Assembly: GCF_001512305.1 (NCBI RefSeq)
Contig: NZ_LNUT01000004.1
Span: 977,757-1,041,756 of the forward strand
Origin: Arthrobacter sp. EPSL27
GTDB taxonomy: Bacteria > Actinomycetota > Actinomycetes > Actinomycetales > Micrococcaceae
DNA length: 64,000 nucleotides
Direction: 5' to 3'
This document shows, one piece after another, positions 47,258 to 56,037 of this stretch. The notes beneath the pieces are model-generated. The model was not told where the DNA came from. It was given only the letters and a program-made list of their open reading frames with translations, and did not search any database. Each line of letters opens with the position of its first letter. The first letter of the stretch is position 1. The position numbers and the translations under genes were made by a program.

Positions 47258-48940
47258 GTGACAAACTTTCAACCTGGTGTTGAAGAATCGGTAAAGACCC
47301 ACTACGACGTCATCGTGGTCGGGGCCGGCATGGGAGGCATCTACGCCGTCCATCGCTTCCGTAAGGACGGGCTGTCCGTGCTCGGCATCGAAGCGGCACC
47401 CGAGGTGGGAGGCGTTTGGTATCACAATGCCTACCCCGGTGCCCGCGTCGACGTGGAGAGCTACGACTACTGTTATTTTTTCGACCAGGACCTGTACAGT
47501 GACTGGACGTGGACCGAGCGCTACGCCGCCCAGCCCGAGATCCTCAGGTACCTTAACTACGCGGCCGACCGCCTCCAAGTCAAACCGTCTATCCTCTTCA
47601 ATACGTGGGTCAACGGGAGCCAATGGGATCCGGACACTCACCGTTACGTTGTGACGACCGATACCGGCAAGACCTTTACCGCGCGCTACCTCGTCATGGC
47701 GACGGGCAACCTCTCGAAACCTCGCAAGCCTGACTTCGCGGGCATCGACGAGTTCAAGGGTGAGTGGCACCAGAGCGCACACTGGCCGCGCACCCCGGTC
47801 CAGATCGCGGGGCGCCGCGTCGCTGTCATAGGCACCGGATCGTCTGGCGTGCAAGCCGCGACTGCGATCGCCAAAGAGGCCTCCGAACTCTACGTGTTCC
47901 AGCGCACTGCGAACTATTCTGTGCCTGCCCACAACCGAGAGGCGGATCAGGAACGCCACCGGCGGTATAGCAGTAAGACGGAAACGATCTGGAAGGAACT
48001 CACCGAGTCCGGGGGAGGGATCATTCTTCCACCCGTTCTCGGCAAGGCGGGCGACTACACTGAGGAGCAGCAGCAGCAGTTGCTCGAGGAACGGTGGGCA
48101 TTTGGCGGGCAGGCCCTGCTTGGCCTCTTCGCGGACCAGGGCACTGACCAAGCGGTGAACGACATCGTCTCGAACTTCGTTCGCGGCAAGGTCCGTCAGA
48201 TGGTTAAGGACCCGGAGACGGCTGAAAAGCTCATGCCGACTTCCTACCCAATCGGTGTTCGCCGTCTCTGCATCGACACCGGCTTCTACGACATCTTCAA
48301 TCAAGAGAATGTCACTCTGGTAGATGTCAACGCCGATCCGATCACACGGATCACCCCTACCGGCATTCAGGCTGGGGATAACCACTACGAAGTTGACCTC
48401 ATCGTCTTTGCGCTCGGCTTCGAGGCCTTTACCGGCGCCCTCGACAATGCGAACATCCGCAACGAGCATGGCCAGCAGCCCAGCGACCTTTGGAAGCGTG
48501 GCCCCCGCACCTATCTCGGTCTCATGACCGCCGGATTCCCGAACCTGTTCACGCTGACCGGTCCGCTCAGTCCCTCGGTGCTGGCCAACATGAACGCCGC
48601 CAACGTACAGCACGTGGATTTTATTGCCGACATGATCTCCCACATGAATGAACGCGGCCTAACTCGCGTCGAGCCGACCGAGGAAGGACAGCAGGCATGG
48701 ATGGACCATGCGGCTTCGCTCGCAAAGCCTTTGCTTCGCCTCGCACACGACAACTACATGGTCCACGTAAACAAGGACGACGGCTCGAGGGTTTTCGTTC
48801 CGTACTCGGGTGGCTTCAACAAGTACGTTGATCAGTGCAATGAGGTCGTTGCCGCAGGCTACCGGGGCTTCGCCTTCGATGCAGTCCGCGACGAAGCGGG
48901 GGAACTGACCGAACCCGTCGCTTCCGCTCACGCCCAGTAG
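47258..48940 (+). CDS. Baeyer-Villiger monooxygenase, cyclohexanone-monooxygenase type (second)
   Basis: 560 aa from the GTG at 47258, which has AAGGAG at ideal spacing; an ATG at 47234 is an alternative. The FAD motif GAGMGG is at 22-27, GGVWYHNAYPGARVD at 51-65, and the NADPH motif GTGSSG at 192-197. The fingerprint FKGEWHQSAHWP (166-177) has Gln where the consensus has His, with a His one place earlier. Related enzymes tolerate this position, but it may alter catalysis. It probably shares a transcript with the aldehyde dehydrogenase, starting from promoter/operator E. Confidence 0.93.
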   Translation: MTNFQPGVEESVKTHYDVIVVGAGMGGIYAVHRFRKDGLSVLGIEAAPEVGGVWYHNAYPGARVDVESYDYCYFFDQDLYSDWTWTERYAAQPEILRYLNYAADRLQVKPSILFNTWVNGSQWDPDTHRYVVTTDTGKTFTARYLVMATGNLSKPRKPDFAGIDEFKGEWHQSAHWPRTPVQIAGRRVAVIGTGSSGVQAATAIAKEASELYVFQRTANYSVPAHNREADQERHRRYSSKTETIWKELTESGGGIILPPVLGKAGDYTEEQQQQLLEERWAFGGQALLGLFADQGTDQAVNDIVSNFVRGKVRQMVKDPETAEKLMPTSYPIGVRRLCIDTGFYDIFNQENVTLVDVNADPITRITPTGIQAGDNHYEVDLIVFALGFEAFTGALDNANIRNEHGQQPSDLWKRGPRTYLGLMTAGFPNLFTLTGPLSPSVLANMNAANVQHVDFIADMISHMNERGLTRVEPTEEGQQAWMDHAASLAKPLLRLAHDNYMVHVNKDDGSRVFVPYSGGFNKYVDQCNEVVAAGYRGFAFDAVRDEAGELTEPVASAHAQ

Positions 48941-48969
48941 CTACCTAAAGAATCTAAAGGAGACCAGTA

Positions 48970-50403
48970 ATGCTTGTACGGTACGAACCCTTCATTGACG
49001 GAAAATCCACGCCGGTCAACACCGAGTTCTTTCGCCCGGTAAATCCGGCGACGGGTGAGGCATACGCAGAGGTATCCAGTGGGACGGCAGCCGAAATTGA
49101 TCTTGCCGTGCAATCGTCACAGCGTGCATTCCTGACCTGGAAGCGGACCAAGCCGTCCGAGCGCGGACGCACCCTCATGCGTGTGGCCAACGCCATCCGT
49201 GAGAATGCTGACAAGCTAGCTGCCCTGGAGACCCAGGATAACGGCCAGCCGCTGAACCAGTCCTTTGGCGACGTCGAGGTGGCTGCGCGTTACTTCGAGT
49301 TCTTTGCCGGGGCAGCGGACAAGCTCCACGGCGACACCTTGCCGCTCGGCACCGACTACCACTCGTACACCACGCGGGAACCTTTCGGAGTCATCGGGCA
49401 CATTCTGCCGTGGAACGCCCCGTTGCAGCAGGCTGCCCGCGGTTTGGGGCCGTCGCTCGCTTCAGGAAACGTCGCGGTCATAAAGCCGGCGTCGGAGACC
49501 CCTCTGTCGACCTTGGCCCTCGCACAGATCGCCTTTGAGGCAGGACTGCCCGCCGGAGTTTTCAATGTGGTTCCGGGATCCGGACGCGTGGCCGGCATGG
49601 CTCTGGTCCAACATCCGCTTGTCCGCAAAATCGCCTTTACCGGATCAGTCGAGACAGGTGCTGAAATCATGCAACGGGCGTCGGCCAGAGTGGTTCCCCT
49701 CACCCTCGAACTCGGCGGAAAATCGCCAAACATTGTGTTCGAGGATGCCGACCTGGACGCTGCGGCGAAGAGTGCCTGGACAGGATTTACCATCAAGGGC
49801 GGACAGGTCTGCTCCGCGGGTACGCGGCTGCTGGTTCAGGACTCCGTCTATGACGAGGTCGTGGCCCGGCTCGTGGTTCGCGCAAACAGTGCAAGTATCG
49901 GACCCGGGAGCGGAAGCCCGGACTTGGGTCCCCTTGCTACTCGAGGCCAGTTCGAAAAGGTGCTGGAGTACATCGAGATCGGCAAGCGGGAAGGTGCTAC
50001 GCTCGCAGCAGGCGGCGGCCGTCCCGAGGCCGCCGATCTTCAAACGGGAAACTTCGTGCTGCCGACGATCTTCACCGAGGTGAAGAATGAAATGCGGATC
50101 GCCCAAGAGGAAATTTTCGGTCCGGTGCTGAGTGTCATCCGGTTCTCGCACGAGGATGAAGCCGTGCGAATCGCTAATGACAGCGAGTACGGGCTTGCGG
50201 CAGGAGTGTGGACCAGGGATCTGGGCCGCGCCCATCGCGTAGCGGCCCAAATCGATGCCGGTCAGGTATTCGTCAATGAATATTTTGCGGGCGGAGTTGA
50301 AACGCCATTTGGTGGGTTTAAGTCGAGCGGTTTCGGGCGCGAGAAGGGCTTCGAGGCATTGAAGAACTACACGCAGACCAAGACGGTCACCATCCGCTTA
50401 TAA
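48970..50403 (+). CDS. Aldehyde dehydrogenase
   Basis: 477 aa. Catalytic Cys281 in KGGQVCSAGTR, Glu247 in LELGGKSPN, Asn149 in LPWNAP, and the NAD site FTGSVETG (223-230) are all present. The ATG follows AAAGGAG. It oxidises an aldehyde to a carboxylate. Twenty-nine bases after the second Baeyer-Villiger gene, it may oxidise the semialdehyde formed after lactone opening. The strong terminator behind it closes the operon. Confidence 0.95.
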   Translation: MLVRYEPFIDGKSTPVNTEFFRPVNPATGEAYAEVSSGTAAEIDLAVQSSQRAFLTWKRTKPSERGRTLMRVANAIRENADKLAALETQDNGQPLNQSFGDVEVAARYFEFFAGAADKLHGDTLPLGTDYHSYTTREPFGVIGHILPWNAPLQQAARGLGPSLASGNVAVIKPASETPLSTLALAQIAFEAGLPAGVFNVVPGSGRVAGMALVQHPLVRKIAFTGSVETGAEIMQRASARVVPLTLELGGKSPNIVFEDADLDAAAKSAWTGFTIKGGQVCSAGTRLLVQDSVYDEVVARLVVRANSASIGPGSGSPDLGPLATRGQFEKVLEYIEIGKREGATLAAGGGRPEAADLQTGNFVLPTIFTEVKNEMRIAQEEIFGPVLSVIRFSHEDEAVRIANDSEYGLAAGVWTRDLGRAHRVAAQIDAGQVFVNEYFAGGVETPFGGFKSSGFGREKGFEALKNYTQTKTVTIRL

Positions 50404-50418
50404 GCCCGAACAGTGTTT

Positions 50419-50464
50419 CAGCATGCCTTAGCGAGCAGCGCTTGTTTAGGGCATGCTGGATTTT
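50419..50464 (+). terminator. Rho-independent terminator
   Basis: CAGCATGCC (50419-50427) pairs with GGCATGCTG (50450-50458), extended inward by TTA/TAG, and is followed by GATTTT. Confidence 0.8.
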
Positions 50465-50481
50465 GCACTACCGGGCACCAC

Positions 50482-50496
50482 GCCCCTACATGGGGC
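50482..50496. promoter_or_regulatory. 15-bp dyad upstream of acs, possible weak copy of the shared motif
   Basis: GCCCC-TACAT-GGGGC. On the minus strand it reads GTGCC-N7-GGGG, preceded by CTAC. It resembles the shared operator in spacing only. It lies about 185 bases upstream of the acs start. Confidence 0.3.
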
Positions 50497-50680
50497 ACGT
50501 AGAACATGACCGGACTGCTGCCCGGCGCGGTCATTCAAAATGTCATTTTGTCGGAGCTCCTTGATGAGTAACGCCCATGACTGACGCCGGCCCTCGGTGA
50601 AAGCGCCGCCATGAGCGGCCCCGCGAAGGCGATAACGTGCAGGCCGCGCAGCAAAAGATCGACGAATGATGAGGTTCTCT

Positions 50681-52699
50681 ATGTCCCAGGACATTTACGG
50701 CTCCACGGCCACCGCTGCCGCCGGTTCCGGACAAGGCGGGCAGGCCGGCCAGCAGGGCGATGCCTTTGAAAACCTGCTGCACGAGACCCGGACGTTTCCG
50801 CCCACTCCCGAGTTCGCCGCTGACGCTGTGGTCAAGGCCGGGGAGTACGAGGAGGCCGCCGCTGACCGGCCGGCGTTCTGGGCGAAGCAGGCGCGCGAGC
50901 TGCTGACCTGGAGCAAGGACTTTGACCAGGCATTGGACTGGTCCAACCCGCCGTTCGCGAAGTGGTTCGTTGGCGGGGAAGTCAACGCGGCCTACAACGC
51001 GCTGGACCGGCATGTGGAGGCCGGCCGGGGTGACAGGGTGGCCATCTACTTCGAAGGCGAACCCGGCGATACCCGTACCTACACCTACGCCCAGCTGACC
51101 GAAGAGGTGAAGAAGGCCGCGAATGCTTTCGAGTCCCTCGGTGTGGTGAAGGGTGACCGGGTGGCCGTGTACCTGCCGATGATCCCCGAGGCGGTGATCA
51201 CGCTCCTGGCCTGCGCCCGGATCGGGGCAGTGCATTCGGTGGTGTTCGGCGGCTTCTCCGCGGACGCGCTGCGCTCCAGGATCGAGGATGCCGAGGCCAA
51301 GCTGGTGGTCACCGCGGACGGTACCTACCGCCGCGGCAAGCCCAGCGCACTCAAGAGCGCGGTGGATGAGGCCCTCGCGAACGATGGCCACAGCGTGCAG
51401 AACGTGGTGGTGGTCAAGCGCAACGGCCAGGACGTGGACTGGACCGAGGGCCGGGACCACTGGTGGGCAGACACTGTGGAAGCGGCTTCCACCGAGCACA
51501 CTGCGGTGGGCCATGATTCCGAGCACCCGCTGTTCATCCTCTACACCTCCGGCACCACCGGCAAGCCCAAGGGCATCCTGCACACCACCGGCGGGTACCT
51601 CACGCAGAACGCCTACACCCACAAGGCGGTGTTCGACCTGCACCCGGAGACGGACGTGTACTGGTGCACGGCCGACGTCGGCTGGGTCACCGGCCACTCC
51701 TACGTCACCTACGCCCCGCTCATCAACGGCGCCACCCAGGTGATGTACGAAGGCACCCCGGACTCCCCGCACCAGGGCCGCTGGTGGGAGATCGTGGAGA
51801 AGTACAAGGTCTCCATCCTCTACACCGCCCCCACCGCGATCCGGACGTTTATGAAGTGGGGCCGGGAAATCCCGGACAAGTACGATCTGTCCTCCCTGCG
51901 CGTGCTCGGGTCCGTGGGCGAACCCATCAACCCCGAAGCCTGGATGTGGTACCGGAAGGTCATCGGCGGGGACAAGACCCCGATCGTGGACACCTGGTGG
52001 CAGACCGAGACCGGAGCGCAGATGATCGCCCCGCTGCCCGGCGTCACCGCGGCCAAGCCCGGCTCCGCCCAGGTTCCGCTGCCGGGCATTGCGGTGGACG
52101 TGGTGGATGAGATGGGCGAATCCGTCGCCAACGGGCACGGCGGCTTCCTGGTGATCCGCGAACCGTGGCCGGCCATGCTCCGCGGCATCTGGGGCGACCC
52201 CGAACGGTACAAGGACACCTACTGGTCCCGCTTTGAGAACATGTACTTCGCCGGAGACGGCGCGAAGAAGGACGAGGACGGCGATATCTGGCTGCTGGGC
52301 CGGGTGGATGACGTGATGAACGTCTCCGGGCACCGGCTCTCCACCACCGAAATCGAGTCCGCCCTGGTATCGCACCCCGCCGTGGCCGAGGCCGCCGTCG
52401 TGGGGGCCTCGGACGAAACCACCGGCCAGGCCGTCGTCGCGTTCGTTATCCTCCGCGGGGACGCCGTCGATTCCGGAGATGACATTGTCCAGGAACTCCG
52501 GAACCACGTGGGCAAGGAAATCGGCCCCATCGCCAAACCAAAGAACATCCTGGTGGTCCCGGAACTGCCCAAGACCAGGTCCGGCAAAATCATGCGCCGC
52601 CTCCTCAAGGACGTCGCAGAAGGCCGCGACCCGGGTGACGCGACCACCCTCTCGGACCCCACCATCATGCAGCAGATCGCGGCATCCCTCGGTAAATAA
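50681..52699 (+). CDS. acs: Acetyl-CoA synthetase (AMP-forming)
   Basis: 672 aa from the ATG at 50681, preceded by ATGAGG; an ATG at 50666 is alternative. The adenylate-forming core [11 protein letters not shown], the [10 protein letters not shown] segment that fixes acetate/propionate-size substrates, and SGKIMRR with the acetylation-regulated Lys near 636 are intact. It activates acetate, and perhaps propionate, released by the pathway. The AMP it makes needs adenylate kinase, encoded nearby at 54852. Confidence 0.95.
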   Translation: MSQDIYGSTATAAAGSGQGGQAGQQGDAFENLLHETRTFPPTPEFAADAVVKAGEYEEAAADRPAFWAKQARELLTWSKDFDQALDWSNPPFAKWFVGGEVNAAYNALDRHVEAGRGDRVAIYFEGEPGDTRTYTYAQLTEEVKKAANAFESLGVVKGDRVAVYLPMIPEAVITLLACARIGAVHSVVFGGFSADALRSRIEDAEAKLVVTADGTYRRGKPSALKSAVDEALANDGHSVQNVVVVKRNGQDVDWTEGRDHWWADTVEAASTEHTAVGHDSEHPLFILYTSGTTGKPKGILHTTGGYLTQNAYTHKAVFDLHPETDVYWCTADVGWVTGHSYVTYAPLINGATQVMYEGTPDSPHQGRWWEIVEKYKVSILYTAPTAIRTFMKWGREIPDKYDLSSLRVLGSVGEPINPEAWMWYRKVIGGDKTPIVDTWWQTETGAQMIAPLPGVTAAKPGSAQVPLPGIAVDVVDEMGESVANGHGGFLVIREPWPAMLRGIWGDPERYKDTYWSRFENMYFAGDGAKKDEDGDIWLLGRVDDVMNVSGHRLSTTEIESALVSHPAVAEAAVVGASDETTGQAVVAFVILRGDAVDSGDDIVQELRNHVGKEIGPIAKPKNILVVPELPKTRSGKIMRRLLKDVAEGRDPGDATTLSDPTIMQQIAASLGK

Positions 52700-52863
52700 T
52701 CCACGAAGACAGGGCAGGAACGGCCGAGGGAGAGGATCTGTGTCCTGCCTCAGTTGGGTGCCCTCCAGTTAGGCATGGCTGATCTGTGTGCCCGACAGAG
52801 GCACTGGGGGTCGGTGTGGATGAAACTGAAGGCCGGGCCACCGAGGCGTGAAGAACGTGACCG

Positions 52864-52958
52864 ATCTACAACTACCGTGAAGTCCTTGATGATCCGCAAG
52901 TCCAAGCCCTGGACATGGTCAGGCACCTCACACGGCACAAGGGCTCGCACCTACCACT
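52864..52958 (+). pseudogene. Remnant of a class III CoA-transferase C-terminus
   Basis: About 30 codons read YREVLDDPQVQALDMVRHLT, the pattern near the C-terminus of CaiB/BaiF CoA-transferases (x-x-V-x-x-D-P-Q-V-x-A-x-x-M). No N-terminal part or start exists upstream. It leads directly into a broken enoyl-CoA hydratase, so a deletion has joined two catabolic genes. Confidence 0.55.
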
Positions 52959-52984
52959 TTTACGTGACCGCGGTCCATCAGCAA

Positions 52985-53587
52985 GGCAACGCCGGAGCAA
53001 ACATCAGTGACCCCAAAGATATCCTCCACGATCCCGTCACCGGCCGGTACGATGGCGACCACGTCACCGTTGAAGAAAACGCCCGGGCCCGTTTCCACAA
53101 AACCACCATCGCAGCCATTGACGGCTACTGCATCGGCGGCGGCTGACAGATCGCAGGTGCTTGCGATATCCGGCTCCCTTCTGACCGCTCCACAATCGGC
53201 ATCATCTACCCCTTATGCGGCATTCAAAGGCTCATTAGGTTGGCAGGGCCAGCCACGGCGAAATACCTCCTCTTCAGCGCTGCCTTCAACCCGGCCGCGG
53301 AAGCAATATCCCTGGGCCTGGCGCGGGTAACACCAACCTGGCTTCTCGGCGGAAATCACCGACTTCGCTGAGCGTCTGGCCTCCCGTTCCCAGTTATCCA
53401 TCCCGGCGATGAAAGACATCTTTGACGTCCTCGCCGAGGACGGCGACGGCATCGGGGAGACCAACACCGCGTGGCAACGTGAGATGGCCCTCAGCGGCGA
53501 GCACAAGATAGGTGTCGAAGCCTTCCTCAAAAGCAGACTCCCTAATTCAAGTGGACGGGACAGGATGCCCGGCTCTTTGAGCTCTAG
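52985..53587 (+). pseudogene. Decayed enoyl-CoA hydratase/isomerase
   Basis: The crotonase-fold segments are clear across frames: TTIAAIDGYCIGGG, then an in-frame TGA (53144-53146) where Cys or a similar residue is expected, then QIAGACDIRL. It goes on GIQRLIRLAGPATAKYLLFS (oxyanion and helix region). The PAKLG segment before IYPL is missing. A frameshift near 53340 leads into FAERLASRSQLSIPAMKDIF, and a second shift near 53550 ends in DARLFEL and a stop. The N-terminus is lost. The gene is dead. Confidence 0.8.
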
Positions 53588-53620
53588 CCGCACCACCCTG
53601 CAAGAAATGCCCGCGGGCCG

Positions 53621-54154
53621 TTACTCGTAGTCCAAGCGGGCGTTTTCGTCAAAATCCCCCGCCTGGCGCCGGAACTGACCAAGGGTTTCAATCAGGCCGC
53701 CAACCTCCTCACCGGTAAATCCAGTCTGCGTGAATACTTCTGCATTCAGGTCCATAGTGGCTGCTAAGACAGCCTCCCGGCCTTCAGAGGAAATTTGCAC
53801 CAAGGTGGCTCTGCCGTCCGTTGGATGGGCGACCCTGCGGACCAGCCCTGCACGCTCCAGCCTATTTACCGCACTTGTCACGCTCGTGGGGTGAACCTGC
53901 AAACGTGCACTGGCCTTAGCCATCGGCAGTGACCCGTTCCGTGTAAAGCTGAGCAGCGCCAACAGTTCATAGCGTGCGAACGACAACCCATGAGGCTTAA
54001 GTACAGCTTCTATACGGCCGAGCAGGATCTGCTGAGTCCGCATCAGAGCGGTAACCGCAGCCATTCCGTCTGCCGCATCGCCCCATCCATGCTCCTGCCA
54101 ATGACGACGCGCCTCGGCTATGGGGTCCTTGACTAGGGGGAGGGCGTCAGACAC
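53621..54154 (-). CDS. MarR-family transcriptional regulator
   Basis: 177 aa. The winged helix-turn-helix (about 65-125) shows LLALLSFTRNGSLPMAKASA, LQVHPTSVTSAVNRLERAGL (recognition helix) and the wing RVAHPTDGRATLVQIS. The N-terminal 35 residues with WQEHGWGDAADGM are typical of an actinobacterial subgroup. Its own promoter region has CTAGTA repeats. It probably once controlled the neighbouring acyl-CoA genes, now decayed. Confidence 0.9.
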   Translation of the reverse strand: MSDALPLVKDPIAEARRHWQEHGWGDAADGMAAVTALMRTQQILLGRIEAVLKPHGLSFARYELLALLSFTRNGSLPMAKASARLQVHPTSVTSAVNRLERAGLVRRVAHPTDGRATLVQISSEGREAVLAATMDLNAEVFTQTGFTGEEVGGLIETLGQFRRQAGDFDENARLDYE

Positions 54155-54226
54155 ATCATTTCCTTCAGTTCGACAATAAGCAGAGCAAAGATACTCCGTC
54201 GAACGATTCTCTCATTTTGAAGCGAA

Positions 54227-54259
54227 CTACTAGGAAGTGCTAGTAACTGCAGCTAGTAG
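54227..54259. promoter_or_regulatory. CTAGTA half-sites, possible MarR operator
   Basis: CTACTAG (54227-54233) and CTAGTAA (54240-54246) form a 7-6-7 dyad with one mismatch. CTAGTAG (54253-54259) is a third half-site that matches the first arm perfectly. They lie 73 to 105 bases upstream of the MarR start, a usual place for autoregulation. Confidence 0.45.
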
Positions 54260-54402
54260 TGCCCGGCCCGAATTTCTCGAACAAAACTGCAGCAGGGCAT
54301 CGCATGACCGGGGTCAGGTGGACTCCTTAGGGAACAGTTCATCCGGGAGAGCTCCTTGCGTATGCCTTGCTTAGGCTGCTTTGGGTCACTTCGACGGAAA
54401 AC

Positions 54403-54469
54403 TGTCAGTGGTCGAAAAGTGTGCCCCCTCAAGCCGTCCCAATGGCTCCCTTCTTGACCGTCACCGACA
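54403..54469. mobile_element. Collapsed IS21-type ends, 67 bp
   Basis: TGTCAGTGGTCGAAAAGTG (54403 onward) and, read from the other side, TGTCGGTGACGGTCAAGAAG (54469 down to 54443) correspond to the two ends of the IS21 element at 3561-5702. They face each other over about 20 bases. This is a deletion relic or a miniature element of the same family. Confidence 0.65.
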
Positions 54470-54851
54470 ACCACAGACTCATGCAGTTCGAGGTCGGAAC
54501 CGGGGATGACTTCTATCCGTCCACGGCTGGGGTCAATTCAGGTTATCCACGGCTGGAAGTGGAGCCGTTGGGTAGCTCTTTGGCAGCAGTAGCGGTGGTT
54601 AAGCTATGAGAATTGTCCCCGGATGCGGGCGGCGGCACCGCACTGCTCCTCGCGGTAGAGCGGAGAATTGATTCCCACTGGTTCTGCACCCCAGGCAGAA
54701 AGACGCGTGTGACGTGGGGATTTTCCTCAAGCTGAGGCTAATGGGTTAGCGCGCAACTTTCCGGGCGTCACTACTATGTCCTGACATTGCAGCGAAAGCC
54801 ACCTTTATGGCTGACTACGGACGTTTAAGGACGCACAGTGCCGGTCAATAC

Positions 54852-55457
54852 CTAGCGCACCGCCTCACTCCTCTCCGGCTTAGGTGGTCTGGGCTTGCTA
54901 AGGGACTGCATGATGCGGTCGGTGACCTCGTCGATGCTGCCGGTGCCGTCAACTCGGATAAGGATGCGGCGGTCGGCGTACTTGAATACAACTGCTTCGG
55001 TCTGCTTATGGTAAAGGTCCAGCCGGTGGCGTATGACGGCGCAGTTGTCGTCACTGCGGCCCTTTTCTTTTGCCCGGCCCAGGATCCTGGCCACCAGATC
55101 CTCGTCGTCAGCGGTGAGCTGCAGGACGACGTCGAGCTTCTGGCCACAGCCTTCGAGTATATGGTCCAGGTAGTCAACCTGGGCAGTCGTCCGGGGGTAA
55201 CCGTCTAGGAGGAAGCCAGCGTCGGCGTCGGCTTCGCTCAGACGGTTGCGGACCATCTTGTTGACGACGTTGTCCGGAACGAAGTCCCCTGCATCTATGT
55301 ATTGTTGGACCTCGACGCCGAGCGGGGTCTTGCCCTTGACGTTGGCGCGGAAAATGTCCCCGGTGGAGATTGCAACAACGCCAAGGCGCTCAGAGACGCG
55401 TTCGGCCTGTGTACCCTTGCCAGATCCTGGTGGTCCAATAATTAATATTTTGGTCAT
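54852..55457 (-). CDS. adk: Adenylate kinase
   Basis: 201 aa. The P-loop GPPGSGKGT (8-16), AMP site DGYPRT, and short LID with KGRSDD followed by VIRHRLDLYHKQT are all canonical for the actinobacterial zinc-free type. A basic Pro-rich C-terminal tail of about 15 residues (KPRPPKPERSE) is extra. The window lacks the ribosomal-protein genes that flank the housekeeping adk, so this is probably an accessory copy, perhaps recycling AMP from acs. Confidence 0.9.
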   Translation of the reverse strand: MTKILIIGPPGSGKGTQAERVSERLGVVAISTGDIFRANVKGKTPLGVEVQQYIDAGDFVPDNVVNKMVRNRLSEADADAGFLLDGYPRTTAQVDYLDHILEGCGQKLDVVLQLTADDEDLVARILGRAKEKGRSDDNCAVIRHRLDLYHKQTEAVVFKYADRRILIRVDGTGSIDEVTDRIMQSLSKPRPPKPERSEAVR

Positions 55458-55664
55458 TGCGAAAGCCTTTCTAGTGGCGCTGCCCGGCGTAGGCTACATA
55501 TTCCGGATTGAAAGTGACACCTTGGGCGCCTGCCGAACTTCCGAGAAGTTGCGTCCTCGTGAGGACGCACATGGCAGACGCCGTGGTCTTGTTTGCGCAG
55601 AGCGCTGACCCTGCGGCTGTCTAAAAGCGGCCGACAGAACCGCGGACTGGAGGGTGGCCATAAG

Positions 55665-55904
55665 TCAACCGCCGAGTTTGCGAGGGGGGAGGCGGTGGTC
55701 CCACGGGTAGCGGGAGTAGACCTCGTATCCCTCGACTCTCTCCACCATCTGCCGGGGAAACGCTCCCTCTGCTGAGATCCAAAGTATGGAGTTGTCTGAC
55801 ATCACGTCTTCGACCGTTCCTGTTCGAACGATTTCACCGTAACGTCGTACTTCCACATGTTGTCCTAACGTGCGCTGCCAGTCTGGCTGCAAGTGAAGAT
55901 CCAT
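55665..55904 (-). CDS. Small conserved hypothetical protein
   Basis: 79 aa from the ATG at 55904; the longer frame adds 9 residues. Composition is normal for a cytosolic protein, with a small beta-barrel-like pattern (GQHVEVRRYGEIVRTGTVED, then DNSILWISAEG) resembling a short Sm/SH3-type fold. From memory similar proteins are common in Arthrobacter, but I know no function. It lies between adk and prpC. Confidence 0.65.
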   Translation of the reverse strand: MDLHLQPDWQRTLGQHVEVRRYGEIVRTGTVEDVMSDNSILWISAEGAFPRQMVERVEGYEVYSRYPWDHRLPPRKLGG

Positions 55905-56037
55905 GGTTTTCCTGTCGTTTCGACATAGCAAAAGTACCTGTGGTGAAGCGGTGAGGCGCCGAGAACGTTGCGATAGTTGATGATCCGGATGATCATCGAG
56001 CGCCCCACCGCAGCTACTGGGGCCGGCAATAGACCGG

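Larger units (their letters stand above)
54155..54851. other. Gene-free stretch with IS21 end remnants, 697 bases
   Basis: No credible gene. It contains the MarR-type repeats at 54227-54259 and the collapsed IS21 ends at 54403-54469. The small plus-strand frames have no ribosome site. Confidence 0.5.

Noticed and set aside
50543..52507. Long minus-strand open frame of 654 codons opposite acs
   Set aside because: It is a mirror frame caused by GC-rich codon use; its product is Gly/His/Val-rich with no family, while the plus strand encodes a perfect acetyl-CoA synthetase.
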